From Aphelenchoides besseyi (lineage: Eukaryota > Nematoda > Chromadorea > Rhabditida > Aphelenchoididae): DNA of 64,000 bases. Location: contig JAMPIQ010000010.1 of assembly GCA_024699855.1 (NCBI GenBank), positions 1-64,000 of the forward strand, given 5' to 3'. Below are positions 10,435 through 23,753 of the stretch, in pieces. The first letter of the stretch is position 1. Every line of letters starts with the position of its first letter. The notes under the pieces are model-generated. The model worked only from the letters and a program-made list of their open reading frames with translations. It ran no database searches and had not been told where the DNA came from. Position numbers and translations under genes: made by a program.

Positions 10435-11490
10435 TCATCTCGCGCCGGCAAAGGGATCTGCCAGCGCCGCCTCTGGGCGGCTGATAGGGTACTTCGTGCC
10501 GGAAACCTGCGATGCCATGGCCTTGGCGCCGTTCGATTTCAAAATGGCCCGGAAGCTCGGATGCATGCCGCCGTCTACATACGCGCTGAGCGGGCTGGAA
10601 GTTCCCTCACTCATGGCGGCGGTAAATTTTTGTTGCTCTTCGGCCAGCTTCGAAGCCACCAGCGGATCCTGCTGGTTGATGGCCGGCGGGCAGGCCGCCA
10701 GCGGATCGGCAGGTTCGCCTTCGGCAAATTCACTGTTGAAGACATAACGACGGCCGCAGACGGAAACCTTGGGCTGCCGGCGCGTTACCTCGAAATAGTC
10801 ATAGCCTTCTTTCAGCGTCTTCCAGAACGGCATATTGGGGTCGTCCCGATGCGCCACCATATTCCGGGCGCTCATGCGGAAGGGATAGGCCTGTACCTGA
10901 AAACGGTCCTGCCCGCCCTGAAGTGCCCGCGCCACGATGGCGTAGATCTCACCGACCTGCTGGTCGGTCATGGCGTAACAGCCGGAAGAGGAGCAGGCGC
11001 CATGCACCATCAACGCCTCACCGGTGTAACCGAGCGCCGATTCCAGCCGGTTGGGATAACCGAGATTGAAGGAGACGTAATATTGTGAGTTCGGGTTCAG
11101 CATGCCGGCCGAGACATGATAAAACCCTTCGGGCGCCTGCCGGTCGCCCGTCTTCATCTTGGGGCCGAGCTTTCCGGACCAGCGGCACATGGGATAGGCC
11201 TTGAGCAAGGCGTAATTTCCGGTCTTGTCGACCTTCCAGACCTCAAGCTCGCTTTCCTGCTTAAAAATGCGAACGAGAACCGGGCTTTCCGGGCGCATGC
11301 TCTTGGCTGACATCTGCGCCATCATCTTGGACGACAGTTTCGGCGGGTCCTTCTTGACGCTGTCGAGGCCCATGGAGGTACACGCGGCAAGGGTGCCGCC
11401 GATCGCAACGATCGCGGCCATTCTTGCCCCTGCCCTTACCTTCTGCCGCAACCCCGCAACCGCGAAATCCAGCAATGCCTGCATGCCCAT
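10435..11490 (-). CDS. YafK-type L,D-transpeptidase/endopeptidase-like lipoprotein
   Basis: This intact protein is related to E. coli YafK (DpaA/LdtF), which acts on peptidoglycan-linked lipoprotein or cross-links. An N-terminal basic stretch and a hydrophobic segment end in a lipobox-like TLAAC, suggesting an envelope lipoprotein. The active site reads MVHGACSSSGCYAM, with His and a GC catalytic Cys. The C-terminal 120 residues extend beyond the catalytic core. ATG 11490 gives a long N-terminus; ATG 11421, just before the hydrophobic segment, is an alternative. It forms a pair with the downstream L,D-transpeptidase. Confidence 0.85.
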   Translation of the reverse strand: MGMQALLDFAVAGLRQKVRAGARMAAIVAIGGTLAACTSMGLDSVKKDPPKLSSKMMAQMSAKSMRPESPVLVRIFKQESELEVWKVDKTGNYALLKAYPMCRWSGKLGPKMKTGDRQAPEGFYHVSAGMLNPNSQYYVSFNLGYPNRLESALGYTGEALMVHGACSSSGCYAMTDQQVGEIYAIVARALQGGQDRFQVQAYPFRMSARNMVAHRDDPNMPFWKTLKEGYDYFEVTRRQPKVSVCGRRYVFNSEFAEGEPADPLAACPPAINQQDPLVASKLAEEQQKFTAAMSEGTSSPLSAYVDGGMHPSFRAILKSNGAKAMASQVSGTKYPISRPEAALADPFAGAR

Positions 11491-11665
11491 GGATCGTTCT
11501 GCCCGCCTGATTTGCCCGCCTTTCCGGCAGACGCTTAACTATCGAAGGTGGCCACATCACGGCAACCTCGCCCATGGACAAAGTCTCGTGAACAGACGTT
11601 ACCCATTCGTTAATCATAAGGACACAAGCCCGTGATGGGGTGGCCAATGAAAGTGCGAGCCGCGA

Positions 11666-12898
<1,233 letters not shown>

Positions 12899-12929
12899 TC
12901 ACAACGACGGCAGAGCGGAAGGGTTCCAG

Positions 12930-13512
12930 ATGAATCAGGCCTTTGGCCCGGAAATGCAGGAGAGTTTCTTCCTGCGCGACGCGCTGGATGTGGCCCGCGC
13001 CCTCATCGGCGCGGAGTTCCGCATCGGCAATACCGGCGGCATCATCGTGGAGACCGAAGCCTATCATCCGGACGACCCGGCATCCCACAGTTTTAACGGG
13101 CAGACCCCGCGCAACAGGGCAATGTTCGGCCCGGCCGGCCGTCTTTATGTCTACCGGTCCTATGGTATTCACTGGTGCGCCAACTTTGTCTGCGCCCCCG
13201 GGTTCCGCCGTACTTCTGCGCGCCATCGAACCCCTGACCGGCATAGACTTGATGAAACTGCGACGGGGAACTGACAAGCCAAAACTTCTCTGCTCAGGCC
13301 CGGGCAGGCTCTGTCAGGCGCTGGCGATTACAGGGGAGATGGACGGCGCGCCACTGAACGCAGCGCCGTTTTTGCTGCGGTTGCCGAAAGAAGCCGCGGC
13401 CGTCACCAGCGGCAGACGAATCGGCATCAGCCGCGCGACGGAATATCCGTGGCGCTTCGGGCTCAAGGGCTCGGCTTTCGTCAGCAAGAAATTCGAGAAC
13501 GGAGCGGCCTGA
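12930..13512 (+). CDS. DNA-3-methyladenine glycosylase (AAG/MPG family), frameshifted
   Basis: This base-excision repair enzyme removes 3-methyladenine and other alkylated purines from DNA. The active-site region [20 protein letters not shown] (catalytic Glu within ETEAY, near residue 41-43) is followed by [25 protein letters not shown], both diagnostic of the family. The frame breaks in the C-run at 13195-13199 (one extra C); corrected text reads [17 protein letters not shown]. The later motif [17 protein letters not shown] matches. Restored length is about 193 residues, normal for bacterial members. It is divergent from the hypothetical/SDR pair. Confidence 0.9.
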
Positions 13513-13780
13513 CAGGCGCGAGCACCTTCGGCGGCCCGTCATTTTCGTCGGGATTGGGTGTCGGCACCTCGTCCGGCAACCGGTCGGGTTCCGGTTCTTC
13601 CACCGGCGGAATATCCGGCTGCGGCGGCACGGGCATCGGCGGTTCGGGATAGGGTTCGACGGGAACGGCTGGCATCGCGGCCTCCTGATAAACACGCTTG
13701 GCCACGATGGGCACAAGCTGCGTTTTTATCTCGTGCGACAGCGCCTTTGCGCTGTCGTCAATCAGGCGGCGCAACACCCA
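13481..13780 (-). CDS. possible proline-rich hypothetical protein
   Basis: This open frame encodes about 99 residues: a short helical part (LIDDSAKALSHEIKTQLVPIVAKRVYQEA) and then a Pro/Glu-rich tail with repeated P-x-P steps. No ATG is available; GTG 13780 or TTG 13777 would have to start it, and an upstream sequence error could have removed the true N-terminus (the frame continues upstream as FDRWANW before a stop). It overlaps the 3' end of the glycosylase gene by 32 bases on the opposite strand. The codon pattern is plausible, but this is a tentative call. Confidence 0.35.
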   Translation of the reverse strand, partial: WVLRRLIDDSAKALSHEIKTQLVPIVAKRVYQEAAMPAVPVEPYPEPPMPVPPQPDIPPVEEPEPDRLPDEVPTPNPDENDGPPKVLAPVRPLRSRISC

Positions 13781-13904
13781 ATTCGCCCATCGGTCAAATG
13801 CCGGTCAGGTCCCTTCGGTCCGGTTGCGCCGCCCTGCGGGTCGTACAGGAAAAACGCGGGCACGGCCTGTCCGTTCCGTTTTTGAGGAAGGTTTTTGCGA
13901 TGGC

Positions 13905-14102
13905 TCAGGCGAAACCGAGCGAGCTGCGGGAAATATCGCGATTTTCGCAATAGTCGCGGGAGTGGGCCTCGTGACCATGCTCGCGAGCGGTCGAACGGTT
14001 AAGTTCCGGGCTCGGAACGTTGAGCAGCGCATCGGCATAGGTGCCGGTCGCCTCGACATCATCGATCACGGTCTGCTGTTGCGGTTTTAAAAATTCAAAC
14101 AT
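13905..14102 (-). CDS. small hypothetical protein (65 aa)
   Basis: The product starts MFEFLKPQQQTVIDDVEATGTYADALL and is hydrophilic. Its strongest support is a near-perfect ribosome binding site (TAAGGAGGT) 6 bases before the ATG. The C-terminal half is rich in Arg, His and Ser and looks less like a folded protein, so a frame error there is possible. No function is recognised. Confidence 0.5.
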   Translation of the reverse strand: MFEFLKPQQQTVIDDVEATGTYADALLNVPSPELNRSTAREHGHEAHSRDYCENRDISRSSLGFA

Positions 14103-14276
14103 CCGTCAACCTCCTTAGACACGTCCCCTCAACGCGCCGGCCCGGGTCCTGTTCCATAACGCCCGTGACTGTTCCGATTATACATGAGACGGCGCGGACG
14201 TATAGATGACGAAAGGCGAACGTTATCAAACGACGTTCACAAAATGGAGTGGAATCAGTGAGCTATGGCGACAAGT

Positions 14277-15291
14277 TCAGGCGGGGCCGACGGATTCCCG
14301 CAAGATGAGTTCGACCGGCCACAATTCCTGAACCTCGCGGACGGGACGGCCGCCGATGATCTGCAGAAGCAGGTCCGTCACCCGCATGCCCGCCATGCGC
14401 ATGGGCGAGCGGGTGGTGGAAAGCGGCGGCATCATTGCTTTCCGGCGTAAGATAAGGAAACACGTCGTCATGGGCGATGACGGAGACATCCCTGCCGATC
14501 GTCAGCCCCATCTGCGTCGCGGCGCGATAGACACCCTGCGCCGTCATCATCGCACCCGCCACAAAGGCCGTCGGGCGCGGCGTCTGTTCCAGCAGCGAGC
14601 GGGCGAAACGAAAGGCCGTCTCCTCGCTGAAGTGCTCATTCATCATGAAACGCGGATCCGGCGTAATGCCGTGCGTGGCCAGCGCCTCGCGAAAACCCTG
14701 CTCGCGGTCCTGCACGAAGGTGCGGCCAACCGGACCATTGATAAGGGCGATGCGCCTGTGTCCGCGCTCCAGAAAATGAATCGTCGGACGATAGGTCACA
14801 TCGTGGTTGTCGATATCGAGCCAGGCATGTTCGAAAGGCGTCTTTGAGCGGCCATGCACGATGAAGGGCACACCCAGCCGGTTGAGCAGCGCGATGCGTT
14901 CATCTTCCGGACGCGGCGAATGCACGATGATGCCATCCACCCGGCCGCTCGCCGCCAGCCGGCTGAAAATCGCCAGTTCCTCATCGAGATTATTGTCGAC
15001 GGTAACGCTGACAAGAATATCTGTTTCTTCCCGTTCAAGCCGGGTCGCCATGCCGCCCAAGAATTCGGAGAAGAAGTGCCCGCCGCCCGAGCGGCCCATG
15101 ACGACGCCGATGGCGCCCGCCCTGCCCGTCGCCAGCCTGACAGCATTGGCATTCGGGCGGTAGCCGTATTTCAGCGCAGCCTCCATCACCCGCTGGCGCG
15201 TTTCCTCGCGCACCTCGGGGTAGCCGCCCAGCGCCCGGCTGACGGTGGTGGGCGAGAGCCCGACTTTCTCTGCGAATTCCTTGAGCTTCAT
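14277..15291 (-). CDS. thuR: ThuR/AglR-like LacI-family transcriptional regulator, frameshifted
   Basis: This is a sugar-responsive repressor. The DNA-binding helix-turn-helix and hinge lie at residues 1-56 (KLKEFAEKVGLSPTTVSRALGGYPEVREETRQRV), followed by a periplasmic-binding-like sensor domain. It is divergent from thuE with operator-like palindromes in between, so it probably controls the thu operon and itself. The family N-terminus fixes the start at 15291, although no strong Shine-Dalgarno is seen. Near 14434-14440 one extra base changes the frame; the proper end reads STTRSPMRMAGMRVTDLLLQIIGG and stops at 14277. The gene name follows the rhizobial thu locus and AglR-like regulators. 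Confidence 0.85.
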
Positions 15292-15349
15292 AATTTTTTT
15301 GCCAATTTGCCCCTGCATGCGTCGCCGCCGCGGATTTTTCAAGCCGACA

Positions 15350-15373
15350 AAAATTGAAAACGATTTCAATTTT
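15350..15373. promoter_or_regulatory. LacI-type operator in the thuR-thuE intergenic region
   Basis: A 24-base inverted repeat has perfect 10-base arms AAAATTGAAA and TTTCAATTTT around ACGA, with the central CG typical of LacI-family operators. It lies 59 bases upstream of the thuR start. Confidence 0.7.
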
Positions 15374-15468
15374 CCTCCACCTGAAACCTTACAGTTGATC
15401 ATTCCCAAAGGCAAACGCCGAAAAATTGCAGGCGAAAGCGGCCGATTTCCGGGAGATTAGAAAGAGTA

Positions 15469-15518
15469 TTGACAGATTGCTCGGCTTTTGAGAGCCTCGC
15501 GTCGGTCAAAAGCGCTTT
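15469..15518 (+). promoter_or_regulatory. thuE promoter with overlapping operator
   Basis: A consensus -35 element TTGACA is at 15469-15474. The matching -10 is weak. A second CG-centred palindrome AAAGCGCTTT lies at 15509-15518, about where transcription would start, so a bound LacI-type repressor could block thuE transcription. Confidence 0.55.
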
Positions 15519-15561
15519 CAATTTTGAGGACAATCGGAAGCGTCAACGGAGGAGTTTGACA

Positions 15562-16827
15562 ATGAATATTTCCATGAAGACTTTGTTCCTGTGCGGAGCG
15601 GCGTTTTCCGCCGCCGTCTCAGCTGAGGCGGCCGAGCTTTCCATCGCCGCCAATTCGACAGGCAAGAACGTCGCGTTCTTCCGCGAACGGATCGCCGCCT
15701 TCGAGAAAGAGACCGGTCACAAGGTCAATCTCGTCACCATGCCGTCATCGTCCAGCGAACAGTTCAGCCAGTACCGGCTGTGGCTTGCCGCCGGCAACAA
15801 GGATGTCGACGTCTACCAGACGGACGTGATCTGGGCGCCGCAGCTGGCCGACCAGTTCGTGGATTTGACCGCAGCGACGAAGGATGTCATCGGCGATCAT
15901 TTCCCTTCCATCGTCGCCTCGCAGACGGTTGACGGCAAGCTCGTCGCCATGCCGATGTTCACCGACGCGCCGGCGCTTTTCTATCGCAAGGACCTTCTGG
16001 AAAAATATGGCAAGCAGCCGCCGAAGACCTGGAAGGAACTGAGCGAGACCGCCAAGGAAATCCAGGACAAGGAGCGCGAGGCAGGCCAGAAGGACCTCTG
16101 GGGCTTCGTTTTCCAGGGCAGCGCCTATGAAGGCCTGACCTGCAACGCGCTGGAATGGATCGCTTCCGCAGGCGGCGGCCATATTGTCGAGACCAACGGC
16201 GATATCTCCGTCAACAATGAGAAGGCCGCAGCCGCCATCGAAACCGCCAAGGGCTGGGTCGGCACCATCGCGCCGCAGGGCGTGCTCGCTTATAAGGAAG
16301 AGGAAGCACGCGGTGTCTGGCAGACAGGCAATTCCGTCTTCATGCGCAACTGGCCCTATGCCTATGCACTGGGTAATGGCGACGACAGCGCCATCAAGGG
16401 CAAGTTCGGCGTCACCCCGCTGCCGGCGGGCGCGGAAGGCGAAGCCCCTGCTTCGACACTCGGCGGCTGGAACCTCGCCGTTTCGAAATATTCCGACGAT
16501 CAGGAAGCGGCCATTCAGCTCGTGAAATTCCTGGCGTCGAAAGACACCCAGAAGATGCGGGCGATTCAGCTCTCCAACATGCCGACTATCGCATCCCTTT
16601 ACGACGACAAGGACGTCGCTGCCGCGCAGCCCTTCATGCCGACATGGAAGCCGATCTTCCAGACCGCCGTTCCGCGTCCTTCCGCCTCGGCCAAGGTGAA
16701 ATATAACGAGGTTTCCGCCAAGTTCTGGGGCGCCGTGCACAACACGCTCTCCGGCAACGGCACGGCAGCGGAAAATCTCGAACTTCTCGAGGTTGAACTG
16801 ACCGATCTCAAAGGCAACGGCTGGTAA
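15562..16827 (+). CDS. thuE: ThuE trehalose/disaccharide ABC transporter substrate-binding protein
   Basis: This periplasmic binding protein feeds the ThuFGK importer. It is an intact 421-residue family 1 SBP with a signal peptide cleaved after about 22 residues (VSAEAAE). The sugar-binding fold motifs include FRERIAAFEKETGHKVNLVTMP, MFTDAPALFYRKDLLEKYG and GGWNLAVSKYS. The start is fixed by GGAGGA 8 bases upstream. In rhizobia and Agrobacterium the thuEFGKAB operon is reported to import trehalose, maltitol and sucrose isomers, which ThuAB then convert through 3-keto sugars. A strong hairpin follows the stop codon. Confidence 0.92.
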   Translation: MNISMKTLFLCGAAFSAAVSAEAAELSIAANSTGKNVAFFRERIAAFEKETGHKVNLVTMPSSSSEQFSQYRLWLAAGNKDVDVYQTDVIWAPQLADQFVDLTAATKDVIGDHFPSIVASQTVDGKLVAMPMFTDAPALFYRKDLLEKYGKQPPKTWKELSETAKEIQDKEREAGQKDLWGFVFQGSAYEGLTCNALEWIASAGGGHIVETNGDISVNNEKAAAAIETAKGWVGTIAPQGVLAYKEEEARGVWQTGNSVFMRNWPYAYALGNGDDSAIKGKFGVTPLPAGAEGEAPASTLGGWNLAVSKYSDDQEAAIQLVKFLASKDTQKMRAIQLSNMPTIASLYDDKDVAAAQPFMPTWKPIFQTAVPRPSASAKVKYNEVSAKFWGAVHNTLSGNGTAAENLELLEVELTDLKGNGW

Positions 16828-16835
16828 TCCGGCCC

Positions 16836-16871
16836 GCGCGGGAGGCGGTCTTGACTGATCGTCTCCCGCGC
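16836..16871 (+). terminator. intra-operon hairpin after thuE
   Basis: Nine-base arms GCGCGGGAG (16836-16844) and CTCCCGCGC (16863-16871) form a strong stem with an 18-base loop and no T-run. Such a structure probably protects the binding-protein mRNA 3' end or lowers read-through to the permease genes. Confidence 0.6.
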
Positions 16872-16891
16872 CCCAACCGCGAGATATCCCC

Positions 16892-17873
16892 ATGAACGAC
16901 ATCGCCCTTCAAAGACCGGTCGCGGCATCCGACGCCGGCACCGGCTCTGACCTGCAGTCGGAAAGACTGAAATCCGCCTGGCTGTTTCTTGCCCCCACAT
17001 TTCTGGTGCTGGCGCTTGTGGCGGGCTGGCCGCTGGTGCGCACCGTGTGGTTCAGCCTCACCGACGCCTCGCTTACCAATCTCGACGGGGCGCAGTTCGT
17101 CGGCCTCAAGAACTACCTCACCTGGATCACGCTCAGCAGCGGCCGCACCATCTATCGCGGCCTACTTGCCGATCCCGCATGGTGGGGCGCGGTTCTCAAC
17201 ACGCTCAAATTCACCATCCTTTCCGTCAGCTTCGAAACCGTGCTCGGCCTCATCGTCGCGCTGGTGCTGAATGCCGAATTCAAGGGACGCGGCCTCGTGC
17301 GTGCCGCAATCCTCGTGCCCTGGGCCATTCCCACCATCGTTTCGGCGCAGATGTGGGCGTGGATGCTGAACGACCAGTTCGGCATATTGAACGACCTGTT
17401 CCTCAATCTCGGGCTGATCTCCAACAAGATCGCCTGGACGGGCCAATCCCGAAACCGCAATGGTCGCCGTGCTGATCGTTGATATCTGGAAGACCACGCC
17501 TTTCATGGCGCTGCTCATCCTCGCCGGTCTGCAGATGGTGCCGAAGGACATGTATGAGGCGGCAAAGGTGGATGGCATTCATCCCTTCAAGGTGTTCTTC
17601 CGCGTCACTTTGCCGATGATCCGCCCGGCCCTCATGGTCGCCGTCATCTTCCGCATGCTGGATGCGATGCGCGTCTTCGATCTCATCTATATCCTGACGC
17701 CCAACAACGCCCAGACCCGCACCATGTCGGTGCTGGCGCGTGAGAACCTGTTCGATTTCGACAAGTTCTCCTATGGCGCCGCCGCCTCCACCATGCTGTT
17801 CCTCATCATCGCCTCGATCACGGTCATCTATATGTGGCTCGGGCGCGTCAACACCGATGGAGCCGCGCGATGA
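16892..17873 (+). CDS. thuF: ThuF ABC transporter permease, frameshifted
   Basis: This inner-membrane permease of the CUT1 (MalF-like) class pairs with ThuG. Six transmembrane helices are visible. The coupling loop that contacts the ATPase reads EAAKVDGIHPFKVFFRVTLPMIRPAL. The frame breaks in GGG at 17440-17442 (one extra G); corrected text reads IAWTANPETAMVAVLIVDIWK. Restored length is about 326 residues. The stop overlaps the thuG ATG (ATGA). Confidence 0.9.
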
Positions 17874-18704
17874 CCCTGCCAAGCATCCTGAAAAACCACC
17901 GCTTTTTATGCGCTGGTCGCCATCATAATGGTGATTTCGGTATTCCCGTTTTATTACGCGATCCTGACGAGCCTGAAATCCGGCTCGGCGCTGTTCCAGG
18001 TCAATTATTGGCCGCGTGACTTCTCGCTGACCAATTACAGCTTCGTCATCGGCAACGGCACGTTTCTGCGCAATCTCGGCAATTCGCTGTTCGTTGCATC
18101 TTCGGTTGTCGTGCTATCGCTGTTTCTTGCGGTAACGGCCTCCTATGCTCTCGCCCGCGTCCGCTTCCGTGGCCGCGCGCTGCTTCTGCTTACCATCCTG
18201 TCGGTTTCGATGTTCCCGCAGATCGCCGTTCTCGCCGGCCTGTTCGAACTGATCCGCTGGGCTGGAATCTTCAACACGCCCTTGGCGCTGATCTTTTCCT
18301 ACATGATCTTCACCCTGCCCTTCACGGTCTGGGTGCTGACAACCTTCATGCGCGACCTGCCGATCGAGATCGAGGAAGCGGCGATTGTCGATGGTGCAAC
18401 GCCGTGGGTTATCATCACCCAGGTATTCATGCCGCTGATGTGGCCGGCGCTTGTTACCACAGGGCTTCTCGCCTTCATCGCGGCGTGGAATGAGTTCCTC
18501 TTCGCGCTCACCTTCACCTCATCGAACGAGCAGCGCACGGTGCCTGTTGCCATCGCGCTTCTGTCGGGCGGCTCGCAGTTCGAAATTCCATGGGGAACGA
18601 TCATGGCGGCTTCCGTCATCGTCACCGCCCCGCTCGTCGTCCTCGTTCTGATCTTCCAGCGACGTATCATCTCCGGCCTCACAGCCGGCGGCGTCAAAGG
18701 CTAG
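17870..18704 (+). CDS. thuG: ThuG ABC transporter permease, frameshifted
   Basis: This is a MalG-like CUT1 permease. The N-terminus starts at the ATG overlapping the thuF stop ([12 protein letters not shown]) and changes frame in the T-run at 17903-17907 (one extra T), after which it reads [26 protein letters not shown]. The EAA coupling loop [27 protein letters not shown] and a C-terminal GLTAGGVKG, typical of MalG-like proteins, are present. Restored length is about 277 residues. It is 10 bases before thuK. Confidence 0.9.
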
Positions 18705-18714
18705 GAGAAAACAA

Positions 18715-19742
18715 ATGACCACCATTCAACTGCGCGATCTTCGCAAATCCTTCGGCGCTTTCGATGTCATCAAGGGCATCGACATGGACATCCGCTCCGG
18801 CGAATTCATGGTCTTTGTCGGCCCCTCCGGCTGCGGCAAATCCACGCTTCTGCGCCTCATCTGCGGGCTGGAGGAAATTACCAGTGGCACGCTTTCCTTC
18901 GATGGCGAGACGGTGAACCGCCTGCCGCCCGCCAAGCGCGGCGTCGCCATGGTCTTCCAGTCCTATGCGCTTTATCCGCACATGACCGTGTTCGAGAACA
19001 TGGCCTTCGGCATGAAACTGTCAGGCGCGGACAAGGAGCAGCGGCGCAAGCGCGTGGAGGCGGCGGCCGAGATGCTGCAACTCACGCCTTATCTGGAGCG
19101 CCTGCCAAAGCAGCTATCCGGCGGCCAGCGCCAGCGTGTCGCCATCGGCCGCGCCATCGTGCGCGATCCGAAGGTCTTCCTGTTCGACGAGCCGCTCTCC
19201 AACCTCGATGCGGCATTGCGCGTTGCCACGCGTCTGGAAATCGCCAAGCTGCATCGCTCGATGCATGACACGACGATGATCTACGTCACCCACGACCAGG
19301 TGGAGGCGATGACACTCGCCGACCGTATCTGCGTTTTGCGGGACGGCAGGGTCGAGCAGATCGGCACGCCGCTGGAGCTTTACGAAAGCCCGGTCAACAC
19401 CTTCGTCGCCGGCTTCATCGGCTCACCGAAGATGAACTTCCTCACCGGCAAATATGCGGAGGCCGAAGGGGCGAAACCATCGGCATCCGCCCTGAACACA
19501 TCACCATCGGCACCGATGGCAGCGGCTGGAGCGGCGAGATCGTGCATTCGGAAATGCTGGGATCGGACAGCTATATCTATGTCGAGATCGGCGCGGGTGA
19601 ACCCGTCGTCGTTCGTGAAGAGGGCGTGACCGGCCGCACGGCCGGTGAACGCATCACCATCGCGCCGGATGCGACGCAGATACATCGTTTCGACGCAGAG
19701 GGCCGGGCGCTTGCCCGCAACCCTGCCCGGGGTGCCGCCTGA
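18715..19742 (+). CDS. thuK: ThuK ABC transporter ATP-binding protein, frameshifted near 3' end
   Basis: This MalK-type ATPase energises ThuFG. It has Walker [10 protein letters not shown] at residues 36-44, signature LSGGQRQR, Walker [13 protein letters not shown] and the H-loop VTHDQ. The C-terminal regulatory (TOBE) domain is in a different frame because one G seems missing near 19469; the corrected join reads [19 protein letters not shown] and continues to ARNPARGAA at 19742. Restored length is about 342 residues. Confidence 0.9.
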
Positions 19743-19799
19743 ACATTCAACTTTCGCCGGGCTCACCCAAGGTCCCGGCTTTCACCGAGGAGCATGACA

Positions 19800-20585
19800 A
19801 TGACCATCAACACCGTTGTATGGGGCGAAAATATCCACGAACACATCAATGAGACGGTGCGTTCGATCTATCCGAACGGCATGCACAACACCATTGCCGA
19901 CGCGCTGAACCAGAATCCTGAGATCGACGCCACGACCGCCACGCTGCAGGAGCCGGAACATGGCCTTTCGCAGGAGCGCCTCGACAAGACCGACGTGCTG
20001 GTCTGGTGGGGCCACAAGGACCATGGTGCGGTGCAGGACGAGATCGTCGAGCGTGTTGCCAAGCGTGTCTGGGAAGGCATGGGCCTCATCGTCCTGCATT
20101 CCGGCCACTTCTCCAAGCCGTTCAAGCGCCTGATGGGCACGCCTTGCGCGCTTAAATGGCGTGAGGCAGGCGAGCGTGAACGCCTGTGGACCATCAATCC
20201 GCGCCACCCGATTGCAGCCGGCCTGCCCGAGCATTTCGAGCTGGAAAACGAGGAAATGTATGGCGAGCAGTTTTCCGTGCCGGAGCCGCTGGAAACCGTC
20301 TTCATCTCCTGGTTCCAGGGCGGCGAAGTCTTCCGGTCCGGTCTTACCTGGCGCCGTGGTGCAGGCAATATCTTCTATTTCCGCCCCGGCCACGAGACCT
20401 ATCCCACCTATCACGACGCCAATGTGCAGAAGGTCATCAGCAACTCGGTGAAATGGGCCTATAATCCCGTTGGCGCACTGAAAAGCATTCACGACGCCCC
20501 CAATGTTCCCGTCGACAAGGCTCTGGAACCCATCGAAGAACGCGGCCCCAAGCTGCACAAGGCAGGCGAAGCAGGTTACAGGTAA
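19800..20585 (+). CDS. thuA: ThuA trehalose utilization protein
   Basis: ThuA is a glutamine-amidotransferase-fold protein of the trehalose utilization family, intact at 261 residues. Typical segments are [42 protein letters not shown] and [15 protein letters not shown]. With ThuB it works on imported disaccharides after formation of 3-keto derivatives. The ATG at 19800 is preferred because AGGAG ends 7 bases upstream; the in-frame ATG at 19794 sits too close to that site. It is six bases upstream of thuB. Confidence 0.92.
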   Translation: MTINTVVWGENIHEHINETVRSIYPNGMHNTIADALNQNPEIDATTATLQEPEHGLSQERLDKTDVLVWWGHKDHGAVQDEIVERVAKRVWEGMGLIVLHSGHFSKPFKRLMGTPCALKWREAGERERLWTINPRHPIAAGLPEHFELENEEMYGEQFSVPEPLETVFISWFQGGEVFRSGLTWRRGAGNIFYFRPGHETYPTYHDANVQKVISNSVKWAYNPVGALKSIHDAPNVPVDKALEPIEERGPKLHKAGEAGYR

Positions 20586-20591
20586 AAAGCC

Positions 20592-22582
<1,991 letters not shown>

Positions 22583-22644
22583 CATCAAAGACAGTCCCTC
22601 TTAAGGATGCAAACTGTGGGGTGGAATTTCACTCCTGCGTAGCG

Positions 22645-23400
22645 TCACACCCCGCGCTTATTCCCCCACAACAGCACATGCAGCTGCGGCAGCACCCGGG
22701 CGGAAAACCAGCGGTCTTCGCTCACCTTGTCCACCAGCCACAACATCCGGTCCATCACCCCGTCGATATCCACCCGCGCATCGTCGTCATCCGGCGGCGG
22801 CGGAGTATGGTTGCCGGGCTGGAGATAGACAGGCAAATGCGGGAAACGCGCGGATGCCGCCTTGGCATAGGCATAATCCGCATCGTCGAACACCACGATC
22901 TTTAGCGCCACCTGCGGTTCGTCGCCGGCGGCGGCAAGACAGTCTTCGAAGGCCTGCCAGTCCGTTTCCATGCCGCTCGATGGCGGCTTGGGGCTCAGCA
23001 CCAGATGGTCGAGATCGGCAAACCAGTCTTTCGCGATGCTGCCCTGCGTTTCCAGCGCGAAACGATACCCCTCGCCCTGCCCCTTCGCGATCAAGGCCCC
23101 GAGCGGTTGAATGGCCGGATTGCCGCCTGAAAGCGAAACCGTCAGCGGCACGCCGCCGGAAAGCCGCCGCACCTCCTGCCAGATCGCCTCGACAGGCATT
23201 GGCTTCCATGTATCGCGGTACTCGCTGTCGACCGCATGCAGCGTATCGCACCAGGAACAACGATAGTCGCAGCCGCCGGTACGCACGAAAACGGTCGGCA
23301 GACCGATCAGCAGGCCTTCGCCCTGAATGGTCGGGCCGAAGATTTCGCTGATGCGGATCGTGGTCTCCTTGGCTGCAATCTTGTGTGCAACCGCCGTCAT
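22645..23400 (-). CDS. queE: QueE 7-carboxy-7-deazaguanine synthase
   Basis: QueE is a radical SAM enzyme that converts 6-carboxy-tetrahydropterin into 7-carboxy-7-deazaguanine on the way to preQ0 and queuosine. The 251-residue protein has the cluster motif C44-x3-C48-x2-C51 ([12 protein letters not shown]), the usual variant for this family, preceded by [12 protein letters not shown]. The start at 23400 overlaps the queD stop by four bases. The IS element ends about 40 bases from its 3' end. A GGGGTG...CACCCC pairing in that spacer could serve as a terminator. Confidence 0.92.
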   Translation of the reverse strand: MTAVAHKIAAKETTIRISEIFGPTIQGEGLLIGLPTVFVRTGGCDYRCSWCDTLHAVDSEYRDTWKPMPVEAIWQEVRRLSGGVPLTVSLSGGNPAIQPLGALIAKGQGEGYRFALETQGSIAKDWFADLDHLVLSPKPPSSGMETDWQAFEDCLAAAGDEPQVALKIVVFDDADYAYAKAASARFPHLPVYLQPGNHTPPPPDDDDARVDIDGVMDRMLWLVDKVSEDRWFSARVLPQLHVLLWGNKRGV

Positions 23401-23753
23401 GGCCGGTATTCCGCCCAGGTCTTGGCGGTTTCGCTGACCCGCACGGCGCTGGTTTCCGGCAGGCGATCCTTGCACCAGTCGTAAAAATGCTTCGCCAGAC
23501 ATTCCGCCGTCACCCGGTCATGGCCAAGAACGTCGTTCAGGTGGCGATGGTCGAAATGATCGTCGATATAGCGTTTCAGCGGTGCAAGCTCGTGATAGTC
23601 GCGCACAAAACCGTGCTCGTTCAGCGCTTCGCCTGCCAGCTCGATCTCGACGATGTAATTATGCCCGTGGAGGCGATTGCATTGGTGATCCGACGGCAGG
23701 CTTTTTAACTGGTGCGAGGCGGAGAAGTGAAATTCCTTGGTGATGCGGAACAT
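23397..23753 (-). CDS. queD: QueD 6-carboxy-tetrahydropterin synthase
   Basis: QueD converts dihydroneopterin triphosphate into 6-carboxy-5,6,7,8-tetrahydropterin, the first committed queuosine step. The intact 118-residue protein shows zinc ligands His14, His29 and His31 (FSASHQL, LHGHNY) and the catalytic Cys25. It overlaps queC by one base (TGATG) and queE by four, so all three are translated from one mRNA. Confidence 0.93.
   Translation of the reverse strand: MFRITKEFHFSASHQLKSLPSDHQCNRLHGHNYIVEIELAGEALNEHGFVRDYHELAPLKRYIDDHFDHRHLNDVLGHDRVTAECLAKHFYDWCKDRLPETSAVRVSETAKTWAEYRP

Noticed and set aside
15745..16902. A 385-codon open frame on the minus strand across thuE
   Set aside because: thuE is intact with a signal peptide and family motifs; the opposite frame lacks a start site and any known fold.
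22603..22644. Remainder of thuB on the right side of the IS
   Set aside because: The spacer is only about 40 bases, and none of its frames resembles a Gfo/Idh C-terminus.
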